The notes below the pieces were generated by a model, which made no database searches, was not told the DNA's origin, and saw only the letters and a list, made by a program, of their open reading frames with translations. The translations under genes were made by a program, and so were the position numbers. This document shows, piece after piece, positions 20,043 to 28,329 of a stretch of DNA of 64,000 nucleotides; positions within the stretch are counted from its first letter, which is position 1; each line of letters opens with the position of its first letter. The DNA is from Nitrospirota bacterium (lineage in GTDB: Bacteria > Nitrospirota > Thermodesulfovibrionia > Thermodesulfovibrionales > Dissulfurispiraceae): NCBI GenBank assembly GCA_021791055.1, contig JAJYXI010000053.1:24051-88050 (forward strand), written 5' to 3'.

Positions 20043-20954
20043 ATGCATATTGTAGCTTATCTAAGGCTGTCCCGTGACGAGCTATGGGAGAAGGTAAGAC
20101 TTTCTGAAGAGATATTAAAAAGATGCGCCCTATGTCCGAGAAACTGCAAGGTTGACAGGACTTCAGGGGAGATAGGTTTTTGCAGGACAGGCAACAAGCC
20201 TTTTGTTGCGAGCTGGGGGCCTCATTTCGGGGAGGAAAGGCCCCTTGTCGGAAGATTCGGCTCAGGAACAGTATTCTTCAGTTTCTGCAACCTTGGGTGC
20301 ATATTCTGCCAGAACTGGACTATAAGCCATCTTGGCGAAGGGAACGAAATATCCTTTGAAAAACTTGCTGAAATAATGCTGGAGATTCAGGACATGGGCT
20401 GCCACAATATAAACTTAGTCACACCAACCCACCAGATGCCCATGATACTTCGCTCCATAGCAATTGCATCGGAAATGGGTCTGAATATCCCGATTGTGTA
20501 TAACTGCGGAGGATACGAATCCCTTGAGGCGATTAAAATACTCGACGGAGTTGTGGACATATACATGCCTGATTTCAAATATTCAGACCCGCAAATGGCT
20601 TTAAAATACTCAAAGGCAAAGGATTATCCGGAGAAGGCAAAGGCTGCAATAAAAGAGATGCACAGACAGGTTGGAGATCTGATGATAGATGAAAGAGGGA
20701 TAGCATCGAGGGGACTCCTCGTAAGGCACCTTATCCTTCCAGAAGGCATTGCAGGCACAAAGGAGGTTGTGAGATTCATTGCAGAGGAGATATCCAAAAA
20801 CACATACATAAACATCATGGATCAGTATTACCCGTGTTATAAGGCATTCGAGCACCCTCCCCTCGACAGGAGGATAACGACAAAGGAATATTCAGAGGCT
20901 GTAAAAATGGCAATGGATGCAGGATTAAAAAGAATTGATGGGGTGACGATATAA
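20043..20954 (+). CDS. Radical SAM protein of the pyruvate-formate-lyase-activase-like family
   Basis: 303 residues. The iron-sulfur motif is CNLGCIFCQNW (CxxxCxxC) near residue 83-90; an upstream cysteine set (CALCPRNCKVD ... GFCRTG) is typical of the PflA-like subgroup that includes AmmeMemoRadiSam proteins. The activation target is unknown; no glycyl radical enzyme is nearby. The stop is followed by a short run of stuttered CAGAAGACAGACAACAG repeat before the next gene. Confidence 0.82.
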   Translation: MHIVAYLRLSRDELWEKVRLSEEILKRCALCPRNCKVDRTSGEIGFCRTGNKPFVASWGPHFGEERPLVGRFGSGTVFFSFCNLGCIFCQNWTISHLGEGNEISFEKLAEIMLEIQDMGCHNINLVTPTHQMPMILRSIAIASEMGLNIPIVYNCGGYESLEAIKILDGVVDIYMPDFKYSDPQMALKYSKAKDYPEKAKAAIKEMHRQVGDLMIDERGIASRGLLVRHLILPEGIAGTKEVVRFIAEEISKNTYINIMDQYYPCYKAFEHPPLDRRITTKEYSEAVKMAMDAGLKRIDGVTI

Positions 20955-20955
20955 A

Positions 20956-20985
20956 AATCAGAAGACAGACAACAGAAGACAAATG
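20956..20985. repeat. Intergenic ACAGACAACAGAAG stutter
   Basis: Short words CAGAAGACAG and ACAACAGAAGAC repeated in tandem fill the gap between two genes. The same word family follows cas6 at 31290-31375. Confidence 0.55.
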
Positions 20986-22365
20986 AAGATAAGATTTTTT
21001 GGCGGTATCAGAACAGTCACAGGCACATGTTTTCACATATCCGTAAACGATATGCAGATACTCGTGGACTGCGGCATGTATCAGGGAGAGAATGCCGATG
21101 AAATAAACAAAACCCCTTTCGATTTCAGGCCCGAGGACATTGACCATCTCTTTCTGACACATGCGCATATAGACCATTCAGGACTCATCCCAAAACTTGT
21201 AAAAGACGGATTTAAGGGCAGAATAATAACCACATCAGCCACTGCAGACTTAGCCGAAATAATGCTTTACGATTCAGCGCAGATACAGGAGAAGGATGCA
21301 GAATGGCTGACGAAAAAGGCATTAAGAAAAGGTGTCGATGCCGTATTTGAGCCGCTTTATACAGGAGAAGACGTAAGGGCATCAATCCCCCTATTTGAGA
21401 GGAAATCTTACGGGAAGATGGAACACCTCGGCAGAGGCGTAAGATACCGATTCATAGATGCAGGCCACATACTCGGCTCAGGTACGCTGGAGCTATGGTA
21501 TCAGGACAGCCCGGTCGAAAAAAGAATCGTGTTCTCAGGGGACATAGGCAAAAAGGGAAATCCCATAATCAATGATCCCCAGCATGTAGAGGCAGCAGAC
21601 TATGTGGTAATAGAATCGACTTATGGCAACAGATTGCACAAGGGAGTGGAAGAAAGCATTGATGAGCTTGTGGAGGCGATAAAAATTACATTCAAAAGGG
21701 GAGGCAATGTACTCATACCCGCCTTTGCTGTTGGAAGAACGCAGGATATTTTATATTCTTTGAACAAACTCGCCAGAGAAGGGAGGCTCGATAATCTCGA
21801 TGTCTATGTTGACAGCCCCCTCGCTGAAGATGCAACAAAGATATATCTTGCGCATCCTGAATGTTTTGATGAAGAGGCAATGAAAATGTTTCAGAGAAAA
21901 CACGGCGATGCCATAAAACTCCACTTCACAGCAGCGATAGAAGAATCGCAGAAGATAAACAGAATAAAGTCAGGGGCTATAATTATCGCAGGAAGCGGCA
22001 TGTGCGAAGGCGGAAGGATAAGGCATCACTTCAAACACAATCTTTGGCGTCCTGAATGCAGCATAATATTCATGGGTTTTCAGGCAAAGGGAACTCTTGG
22101 AAGAAAGATTATTGAAGGGGCAAAGACAGTGCATATCCTTGGAGAAGAAATAGCTGTGAAGGCAAAGATATATACCATCGGAGGATTTTCAGCCCATGCA
22201 GACCAGAATGAGCTTTTGGAGTGGCTAAGCGCATTTTCGAACAAACCGGAGGTATTCATAGTTCACGGCGAAGAAGAAGTCTCCATCGAGTTCGAAGATA
22301 TTGTCAAGGAGAAATTCGGATTTATAACCCATGTGCCGGAAAAGGGGGAGGAATTTGAGATTTAA
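20983..22365 (+). CDS. Metallo-beta-lactamase / beta-CASP family RNase-like hydrolase
   Basis: 460 residues. The zinc motif HAHIDHSG (near residue 60) and GHILGSG, with the downstream SGDIGKKG and the beta-CASP and RMMBL regions (PAFAVGRTQ, SGMCEGGRIRHHF, GGFSAHADQNEL, VHGEEE), place it in the CPSF/RNase J-like clade that processes RNA. The ATG at 20983 overlaps the end of the repeat run. It ends just before a MITE-like element. Confidence 0.88.
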   Translation: MKIRFFGGIRTVTGTCFHISVNDMQILVDCGMYQGENADEINKTPFDFRPEDIDHLFLTHAHIDHSGLIPKLVKDGFKGRIITTSATADLAEIMLYDSAQIQEKDAEWLTKKALRKGVDAVFEPLYTGEDVRASIPLFERKSYGKMEHLGRGVRYRFIDAGHILGSGTLELWYQDSPVEKRIVFSGDIGKKGNPIINDPQHVEAADYVVIESTYGNRLHKGVEESIDELVEAIKITFKRGGNVLIPAFAVGRTQDILYSLNKLAREGRLDNLDVYVDSPLAEDATKIYLAHPECFDEEAMKMFQRKHGDAIKLHFTAAIEESQKINRIKSGAIIIAGSGMCEGGRIRHHFKHNLWRPECSIIFMGFQAKGTLGRKIIEGAKTVHILGEEIAVKAKIYTIGGFSAHADQNELLEWLSAFSNKPEVFIVHGEEEVSIEFEDIVKEKFGFITHVPEKGEEFEI

Positions 22366-22377
22366 GCATATATTCGA

Positions 22378-22551
22378 TAAACAGTGATGGCACGACTGCC
22401 TTTTGCAAAATTAATTAGATGTTTGTCCTTTTTTGAAAACAAAAACAGAATATAATAGTTTTTCTTATTATTAATGCAGGGGGCAGTCGTTACTTTGCCC
22501 CTTAGAGAACCCAGAAATTTTGCGTCAAGTCAGCCGCACCATCACTGTTTA
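22378..22551. mobile_element. MITE-like element with ~40-bp imperfect terminal inverted repeats
   Basis: AACAGTGATGG at 22380-22390 is repeated inverted at 22539-22549, and the similarity continues inward with mismatches for about 40 bp, ending in GCAAAATT on both sides. Both ends are flanked by TA (22378-22379 and 22550-22551), the target duplication of IS630/Tc1-mariner elements. The 170-bp interior codes for nothing. The right-hand TA helps form the stop codon of the neighbouring phosphodiesterase gene. Confidence 0.65.
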
Positions 22552-23031
22552 TGCTATTGGAATTATCTCTGCATCCATCGTCTCAAGATTTACAATAGCA
22601 ACCGTTGGTTTTCCATAAAGCCAGCCGCACACCTCTCCGGGATTAACAATCAGCGTGTTTTTGACCTTTTTGATTAACGGCTCATGGGTATGTCCATAAA
22701 CCACAAGGTCAAAGCGCCCGCTATCGGCAAGCTCATCAACAACATCAGGCTCGTGCATCACAACAATCCTTCTTTCATGAAGGCTGAGTTTATAAGGCTG
22801 TGTGTAAATCCTGTCCTGATACAGCTTTTTCAGGAGAATCCTTTCACCATCGTTATTCCCGAATATGCCCGTAAAACCACCCTTAAAATGCTTTATAACC
22901 CTCCATGTAAAAGGAGAACAGAAATCCCCTGCATGGATTATATGCTCAACATTCCTTTCATTGAAAACATCCATAACCTTCCTCAGATTATCGAGATGGT
23001 CATGAGTGTCTGAGATTATGCCAACAATCAT
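22549..23031 (-). CDS. YfcE/MJ0936-type phosphodiesterase
   Basis: 160 residues. Metallophosphoesterase motifs in order: GIISDTHDH, HAGDFCSP, GIFGNNDGE, VMHEP and YGHTHEP. Proteins of this size and motif set hydrolyse small phosphodiesters with a dimetal centre. The stop codon TAA is the outer edge of a MITE-like element, so the natural C-terminus may have been altered by that insertion. Confidence 0.88.
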   Translation of the reverse strand: MIVGIISDTHDHLDNLRKVMDVFNERNVEHIIHAGDFCSPFTWRVIKHFKGGFTGIFGNNDGERILLKKLYQDRIYTQPYKLSLHERRIVVMHEPDVVDELADSGRFDLVVYGHTHEPLIKKVKNTLIVNPGEVCGWLYGKPTVAIVNLETMDAEIIPIA

Positions 23032-23195
23032 AAAACCTCCGGAAAATAATTAATTGAGCCATTTTATCACAGCCAGAAAATTTATCACAACCTGTTTCTG
23101 CCTGATTTTTCAGTAAATTTTATATTGAAAAGCACTCTGAATAGTTGTATATTTAAAATATGATAAAGAATGCCCAACGGGAAGGGATTAATTAA

Positions 23196-23510
23196 ATGAT
23201 TACCGAAAACAAAATTGAAGAAATAAAAGATAAAATTGTAAAGACCGTATCTCCTGAGAAGATCATACTTTTTGGTTCTTATGCAACGGGTGAAGCAACA
23301 GAAGAAAGCGATATAGATTTAGTCGTCATATGGGATTCTGATTTAAATCCCCACAAAAGAAATCTTCTTTTGAGCAGACTTTTTCCAAAAAGAAACTTTT
23401 CCCTTGATATCTTTGCGTTTACAAAAAAAGAGGCAGAAAAACTAAAGGATATTGCAGGGACAATCCTGTATGAAGCATTTCATCATGGGAAGGTTATCTA
23501 TGCACGATGA
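23196..23510 (+). CDS. MNT-type minimal nucleotidyltransferase (antitoxin of HEPN/MNT pair)
   Basis: 104 residues with the GSYATGEATEESDIDLVV motif (GSx10DxD), the metal- and NTP-binding core of minimal nucleotidyltransferases, and a third Asp in LDIFAF. In HEPN/MNT modules this protein modifies and silences the HEPN RNase. It overlaps the next gene by 11 bp, the usual coupling. It opens the accessory island that holds the CRISPR locus. Confidence 0.82.
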   Translation: MITENKIEEIKDKIVKTVSPEKIILFGSYATGEATEESDIDLVVIWDSDLNPHKRNLLLSRLFPKRNFSLDIFAFTKKEAEKLKDIAGTILYEAFHHGKVIYAR

Positions 23511-23895
23511 GAAGCTATCAGTTGTGAAACTATGGTTTAAAAAAGCTGATAGTGATCTCAAGAATATAGAAAACAATCTTAAAGCCGATGAGCCGCCTAC
23601 CGATACAATCTGTTTCCACGCCCAACAAGCCATAGAAAAATACATAAAAGGCGCCTTAATCTATTTCGGAAAGCATATCACTAAGACTCACGATCTCGTA
23701 AATCTCTTAACATCAATTTCAGCGTATATTCCTGAATTGGAAGTCTTTGAAGATAAACTTCACGAGATAAGCCGTTATGGCGTTGAAGTAAGATATCCAG
23801 ATATATTCTATGAGCCTTCATTGGAAGAAGCGAAAAGCGCTTTTGAAGTCGCCTTGAAAGTTAAAGATATAGTTCTGAGCAAAATAAAAATATGA
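23500..23895 (+). CDS. HEPN domain protein (toxin of HEPN/MNT pair)
   Basis: 131 residues from the ATG at 23500; upstream in-frame codons lie inside the MNT gene. It starts with a HEPN helix (VVKLWFKKADSDLKNIENNL) and contains CFHAQQAIEKYIKGALIYFG and TKTHDLVNLL, typical for the HEPN family usually paired with MNT proteins. Translationally coupled to the previous gene. A ~200-bp direct repeat begins directly at its stop codon. Confidence 0.8.
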   Translation: MHDEKLSVVKLWFKKADSDLKNIENNLKADEPPTDTICFHAQQAIEKYIKGALIYFGKHITKTHDLVNLLTSISAYIPELEVFEDKLHEISRYGVEVRYPDIFYEPSLEEAKSAFEVALKVKDIVLSKIKI

Positions 23896-24092
23896 AGATT
23901 GAGAAGACGGAGATATGGATAATATTCCGTGTCAGTTGTCTGTGTCAGTGTCAGTTACCGACTCTGAATACCGCCACAGACACTGTTTCACCGACACTGA
24001 CACCGTTTGTGATGGGCGGACGGTAAGGGGTTTTTTCGGGAATCTGTACAGGAACAGGCAGGAGTTTCATGGGCATAAGGGGATAAAAAATT
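23892..24092 (+). repeat. ~200-bp direct repeat, copy 1 (upstream of ORF6N gene)
   Basis: Near-identical to 24626-24828; the first ~125 bp differ at one base, the rest at roughly one base in seven. It contains a stuttered inverted repeat built from GTGTCAGTGTCAG and CACTGACAC. Each copy ends in GGATAAAAAA directly before a start codon: TTG of the ORF6N gene here, ATG of cas8 in copy 2. It therefore serves as the 5' leader of both genes. Confidence 0.85.
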
Positions 24093-24606
24093 GGAAATAG
24101 TTCCGCAGGAAATAATCGAAAGTAAAATATACCTGCTTAGAGGCAGGAAGGTAATGCTGGACAAAAACCTTGCGATACTTTATGGAGTTGAAACTAAAGT
24201 TCTGAATCAGGCGGTTAAAAGAAATATTAAACGCTTTCCCGATGATTTTATGTTTCAGTTGAATCGGGACGAAACATCAGAACTTTCAAGGTCACAATTT
24301 GTGACCTTGAAGAAAGGGCAGAATATCAAATACTTGCCATATGCTTTTACTGAAAATGGTGTTGCGATGCTATCAAGTGTTCTCAACAGTGATAGAGCTA
24401 TAACAGTTAACATTCAGATAATGAGGACATTTACAAGGCTCAGAGAGATGATTGCTACGCACAAGGATTTGCAGAAGAAGATCGCTGAAATGGAAAAGAA
24501 GTATGACCATCAATTCAAAGTTGTCTTTGATGCGATAAAGCAGTTGCTCGCACCGCCGGAAATAAAGAAAAAGAAGATAGGGTTTAAAAGGGAACATGAA
24601 AGCTGA
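24091..24606 (+). CDS. ORF6N domain protein
   Basis: 171 residues starting at a TTG. IYLLRGRKVMLDKNLAILYGVETKVLNQAVKRNIKRFP and DFMFQLNRDE followed by LPYAFTENGVAMLSSVL are the ORF6N (KilA-N related) DNA-binding domain, followed by a coiled coil. Such proteins are common in phages and mobile islands; their function is mostly unknown. It is enclosed by two direct repeats and stands directly in front of the cas operon, so it may be a passenger, or a regulator sharing the cas leader sequence. Confidence 0.82.
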   Translation: MEIVPQEIIESKIYLLRGRKVMLDKNLAILYGVETKVLNQAVKRNIKRFPDDFMFQLNRDETSELSRSQFVTLKKGQNIKYLPYAFTENGVAMLSSVLNSDRAITVNIQIMRTFTRLREMIATHKDLQKKIAEMEKKYDHQFKVVFDAIKQLLAPPEIKKKKIGFKREHES

Positions 24607-24625
24607 CGGCTGAATGCTAATTTTT

Positions 24626-24828
24626 ATGAAGATTGAGAAAACGGAGATATGGATAATATTCCGTGTCAGTTGTCTGTGTCAGTGTCAGTTACCGACTCTG
24701 AATACCGCCACAGACACTGTTTCACCGACACTGACACCGTTTGTGATGGAAGGGCAGTGAGGGGATTTTTCGGGAATTTGTATAGGAATAGGCCAGAGTT
24801 TCATGGGCATAGGGGAGGATAAAAAATG
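24626..24828 (+). repeat. ~200-bp direct repeat, copy 2 (leader of cas operon)
   Basis: Second copy of the repeat at 23892-24092. It ends with GGGGAGGATAAAAA immediately in front of the cas8 ATG, so the cas operon ribosome-binding site lies within the repeat. A TAATAT hexamer about 30 bp into the repeat is a possible -10 box. Confidence 0.85.
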
Positions 24829-26592
24829 CTTTCTGCGATAAAAGATATTGGAGAATTGGCAAGTATTACCGAAACGCAAAGAGATGGAAAGGTTTTGACA
24901 ATCCTTCTTGATATTGATAAACAGGCGTATTCTGGTATAGAGATTGAGGATTTTGATTCTGGAAAGATAATTCAATATCTATACAAAGAAGGAGCTTCAA
25001 AGGGCAATGTTCCTTCCCCCTTTTGTCCGATTACAGAGCCCCAAAAAACCTATAAAAAAATTGAAGGATGGTTAAAGCAATGCAGCAATGTAGATGACGA
25101 TGCTCTTAAAGCTGATATATCTTTCATAACTAAGGTTTTTGAAACCATTAAAGTAAACAGGGAAGCCATTATTGCAGACATAGCTCAAAAGATTCAAGAT
25201 TTACCAAAGAAAAAAGGAGAAGGAAGGTTTCTCACATGCAAAATTAATGGAAAATATTTAGGAGAATACGAAATCTTCAGAAAAGCTATTGAGTATTTTG
25301 ATTATAAAAAATTTGAGGGTTCTTCAAGCGAGAATAAAATTTGTTCCATATGTGGAACAGCAAAAGGTAAGGTTGGTAAAATTGATATTTTTAAGTTCAG
25401 TTCTACTGACAAGCCTGGATTCATTATGGGTGGTTTTGACGACTCTCTTGCATGGAGAAACTTTCCTGTCTGTATGGAATGCAAAACCGCTTTGGAAAAC
25501 GGCAGGAAATTCCTTGAGAGTAATCTTAACTTTAGATTTGTTTACGGCTTGAATTATCTTTTAATCCCTCGTCCATTGATCGGCAGTCAGAGGGAACTTG
25601 GAGAAATGCTTAACATCCTATCAGATACTACTAAGGCAGTAGGTTTAAAAGAGCGAATAAAAAAGAGAATTACGAATGATGAAGATGAAATCCTTGAATA
25701 TCTTGCAGAGGAGAAAGATGTTCTGACTCTCAATTTTCTTTTTTTGCAGAAGCAGAATAGCGCAGAAAGGATTTTGCTGTTGATTGAAGATGTCTTTCCC
25801 TCAAGGATCCGAAAAATCTTTGATGCTAAGGATTATGTTGACAAGGTCTTCGATAATGACTCCGATAAGGGGTTCACATTCGGAACGATAAGAACATTTT
25901 TTTCTAAATCCGATGAAAACAAAAAAGTGAACAATTTGAACAAATACTTTCTTGAGATAGTTGACAGTGTTTTTAAAGGGAGAAAACTTGATTTTTCATT
26001 TCTTCTGAAGTTTTATATGGCCGTCATACGCAGGGGTTTAATAAAAAGCAAAGATAAAGATTGGGATTTCAAAAATAGCATTAGAGATGCTCTAACGAAC
26101 ACCATATTTTTTGAGAATCTTGGACTGATAAACTTTGAGGAGGAGGATATGGAAGAAAGTATCTTTGAAGATGTATTTAAGAAGTATGGAAATACTTTTG
26201 CTGTGCCTGTTAGAAGGGGGATATTCCTTACTGGAGCCTTGACCCAAATGTTATTAAACAAACAAGGAAAAGAGAGAGGGGCTAAACCATTTATGAAAAA
26301 GTTGAAAGGTCTAAAAATGGATGAACAAGATATAAAGGCTCTTCTTCCTGCTGTTCAAAACAAATTTGAGGAATATAACTCATTCGGCAAAGGGAAGAAA
26401 CTTGTTGCTGAAGAAGCCTATAATTATCTCTTTTCATCTGGAGATAATTGGAGACTTTCTGTTGACGAGATTAATTTTTATTTTGCGGGCGGTATGAACC
26501 TTGTTAGAAAAATCAAAGATATTATTTATGCAAAAGGTGAAAAAGATGCCGACATGGAAGAGGATGATCAATCAAATGAAACAAATGAATAA
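24826..26592 (+). CDS. cas8b: Type I-B Cascade large subunit Cas8b (Csh1/TM1802-like)
   Basis: 588 residues. A CxxC...CxxC pair (CSICG and CMECK, residues ~180-225) and the C-terminal helical region match the Csh1/TM1802 group. It recognises the PAM and helps recruit Cas3 in the interference complex. It is followed after 15 bp by cas7, then cas5, cas3 and cas6 in the usual I-B order. Identification rests partly on this order because Cas8 sequences diverge fast. Confidence 0.82.
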   Translation: MLSAIKDIGELASITETQRDGKVLTILLDIDKQAYSGIEIEDFDSGKIIQYLYKEGASKGNVPSPFCPITEPQKTYKKIEGWLKQCSNVDDDALKADISFITKVFETIKVNREAIIADIAQKIQDLPKKKGEGRFLTCKINGKYLGEYEIFRKAIEYFDYKKFEGSSSENKICSICGTAKGKVGKIDIFKFSSTDKPGFIMGGFDDSLAWRNFPVCMECKTALENGRKFLESNLNFRFVYGLNYLLIPRPLIGSQRELGEMLNILSDTTKAVGLKERIKKRITNDEDEILEYLAEEKDVLTLNFLFLQKQNSAERILLLIEDVFPSRIRKIFDAKDYVDKVFDNDSDKGFTFGTIRTFFSKSDENKKVNNLNKYFLEIVDSVFKGRKLDFSFLLKFYMAVIRRGLIKSKDKDWDFKNSIRDALTNTIFFENLGLINFEEEDMEESIFEDVFKKYGNTFAVPVRRGIFLTGALTQMLLNKQGKERGAKPFMKKLKGLKMDEQDIKALLPAVQNKFEEYNSFGKGKKLVAEEAYNYLFSSGDNWRLSVDEINFYFAGGMNLVRKIKDIIYAKGEKDADMEEDDQSNETNE

Positions 26593-26607
26593 AAAGGAGG
26601 GAAAACA

Positions 26608-27585
26608 ATGTCAGAATTAGTAAAAAACCGCTCAGAGATCTTATTCCTTTATGATGTAACAGATGCCAATCCTAATGGTGATCCTGTGGATGAAAACAAA
26701 CCGAGGATTGATGAAGAAACAGGAGTGAATATTGTTACAGATGTGAGACTAAAGAGAACCATCAGAGATTATTTGATTAATTTCAAAAATAAAAAGGATG
26801 AAATATTTGTGAAGGAAATTGTCAAGGATGACGGAAAACAGAAGACACGAGAAGAAAGGATTGAGGAAGAAGATATCAAAACATTAAAGGATGCAGAGAA
26901 GCTTACGGCTAAATATCTCGACCTAAGACTTTTTGGGGCGACCATTGGCTTGAAAGGAAAGAAATCTAAAAAGGAAGCGGAAGAAGAAAAAGGGCAAAAA
27001 GGCACATCAATAACGTGGACAGGCCCTGTGCAATTTAAATATGGAAGATCATTGCACAAGGTTGCTCTAACCTTTATAAAAGGAACAACGGTTATGCCTT
27101 CAAAAGAAGGACTGGCTCAGGGTACATTTACAGAACGATATATCTTACCGTACTCACTTATAGCTTTTTATGGGATTGTTAATGAAAATGCAGCAGCGAA
27201 TCAAGGAATAAAATTAAAAGAAGACGATGTTTCTCTAATGCTTGAGGGCATGTGGAATGGCACAAAAAACCTTATCTCCGGCTCTAAATTCGGGCAGATG
27301 CCGAGACTTCTTATGCAGGTAACTTATAAAGAAGGAAATTTCTACATCGGAGAATTGGATAAACGCATATCTTTACAGACGGATAAAAATAAGGAGGCTA
27401 TCAGAGATATTTCGGAAGTCAAGATAGACATCACAGAACTTATCAAAACTCTAAATATCCACAAAGATAGAATTGAAAAAGTAAACCTCAAAGCTGATGA
27501 TAGGGTTGTTTTTACAAAAGATGAGAAAGATGTTGCCATTAAGGATGCCTTGAGCGGCTTAACCATTGAAGACCTTGCTTTTTAG
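26608..27585 (+). CDS. cas7: Cascade backbone protein Cas7 (Csh2-like)
   Basis: 325 residues. The start SEILFLYDVTDANPNGDP is the Cas7/Csh2 RRM strand and the DANPNGDP loop is diagnostic. TDVRLKRTIRDY and the later GTKNLISGSKFGQMPRLL motif also fit. Six or so copies bind the crRNA spacer in Cascade. Shine-Dalgarno AAAAGGAGGG precedes the ATG. Confidence 0.9.
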   Translation: MSELVKNRSEILFLYDVTDANPNGDPVDENKPRIDEETGVNIVTDVRLKRTIRDYLINFKNKKDEIFVKEIVKDDGKQKTREERIEEEDIKTLKDAEKLTAKYLDLRLFGATIGLKGKKSKKEAEEEKGQKGTSITWTGPVQFKYGRSLHKVALTFIKGTTVMPSKEGLAQGTFTERYILPYSLIAFYGIVNENAAANQGIKLKEDDVSLMLEGMWNGTKNLISGSKFGQMPRLLMQVTYKEGNFYIGELDKRISLQTDKNKEAIRDISEVKIDITELIKTLNIHKDRIEKVNLKADDRVVFTKDEKDVAIKDALSGLTIEDLAF

Positions 27586-27600
27586 GTGAGGGGAAATTGT

Positions 27601-28329
27601 ATGAAAGTTTTGGCTTTTGACATATGGGGAGACTTTGGACATTTCCGTAAGTTCTACACCACTACATCACCCCTCACGTTTTCATTCCCGCCGCCGCCGA
27701 CAATTGCGGGGATGCTCGGGGCTATCTATGGCACGGATAAGAATACAAACGAATATTTAAGAGAGTTTGGAAGCAGCAGATGTAAAATCGCTTTGCAAAT
27801 ATTAAATTTTGTGAAAAAAGTAAGGATGGGGCTTAATCTTCTGGAAACAAAGGGAACAAATTTTAAACTCCCAATGAGTGATAAAAACCTTGCGCCCCGC
27901 ACACAGATAAGAACAGAGTTTCTTAAAGACCCTCGTTTCAGAATTTATGTAAGCCATGAGGATGACAAAGCCTTTGATATGCTTTCGAAAAGCATTGAAA
28001 GACACCGGTCAGTTTATACAGTCTCACTCGGATTGAGCGAACTGCTTGCGGATTTTAAATATGTTGGAGTTTATCATGCTGAGATGATAACCAGCAGCGA
28101 AGCGGCAGAATTATCTACTACTGTTATGGCGGACAATCTGATTGAAGACGGGCTTGAGATTGAATCAGGCAAAAAATATTTTAAAGAAAAAATACCAATT
28201 GTAATGAATCAAGACAGGGTTGTAGAAAAATATGAGGATGTCATTTTTGAACCTGATGGAAAGATCATAAAAGCACGGGTAAAAACTTATTGTAGACTTG
28301 AAAATGGTGAAAATATTGCCTTCTTCTGA
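27601..28329 (+). CDS. cas5: Cascade subunit Cas5 (type I-B)
   Basis: 242 residues from the ATG at 27601, preceded by GTGAGGGG; an upstream in-frame codon at 27586 is less likely. LAFDIWGDFGHFRKFYTTTSPLTFSFPPPPTIAGMLGAI is the Cas5 N-terminal ferredoxin-like fold with the proline-rich loop. It caps the 5' handle of the crRNA. Its end overlaps the start of cas3 by 26 bp, indicating translational coupling. Confidence 0.9.
   Translation: MKVLAFDIWGDFGHFRKFYTTTSPLTFSFPPPPTIAGMLGAIYGTDKNTNEYLREFGSSRCKIALQILNFVKKVRMGLNLLETKGTNFKLPMSDKNLAPRTQIRTEFLKDPRFRIYVSHEDDKAFDMLSKSIERHRSVYTVSLGLSELLADFKYVGVYHAEMITSSEAAELSTTVMADNLIEDGLEIESGKKYFKEKIPIVMNQDRVVEKYEDVIFEPDGKIIKARVKTYCRLENGENIAFF

Noticed and set aside
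23915..24100. 61-codon frame in the direct repeat
   Set aside because: It is made of stuttered repeat sequence, and the related 45-codon frame in both copies has no family features.
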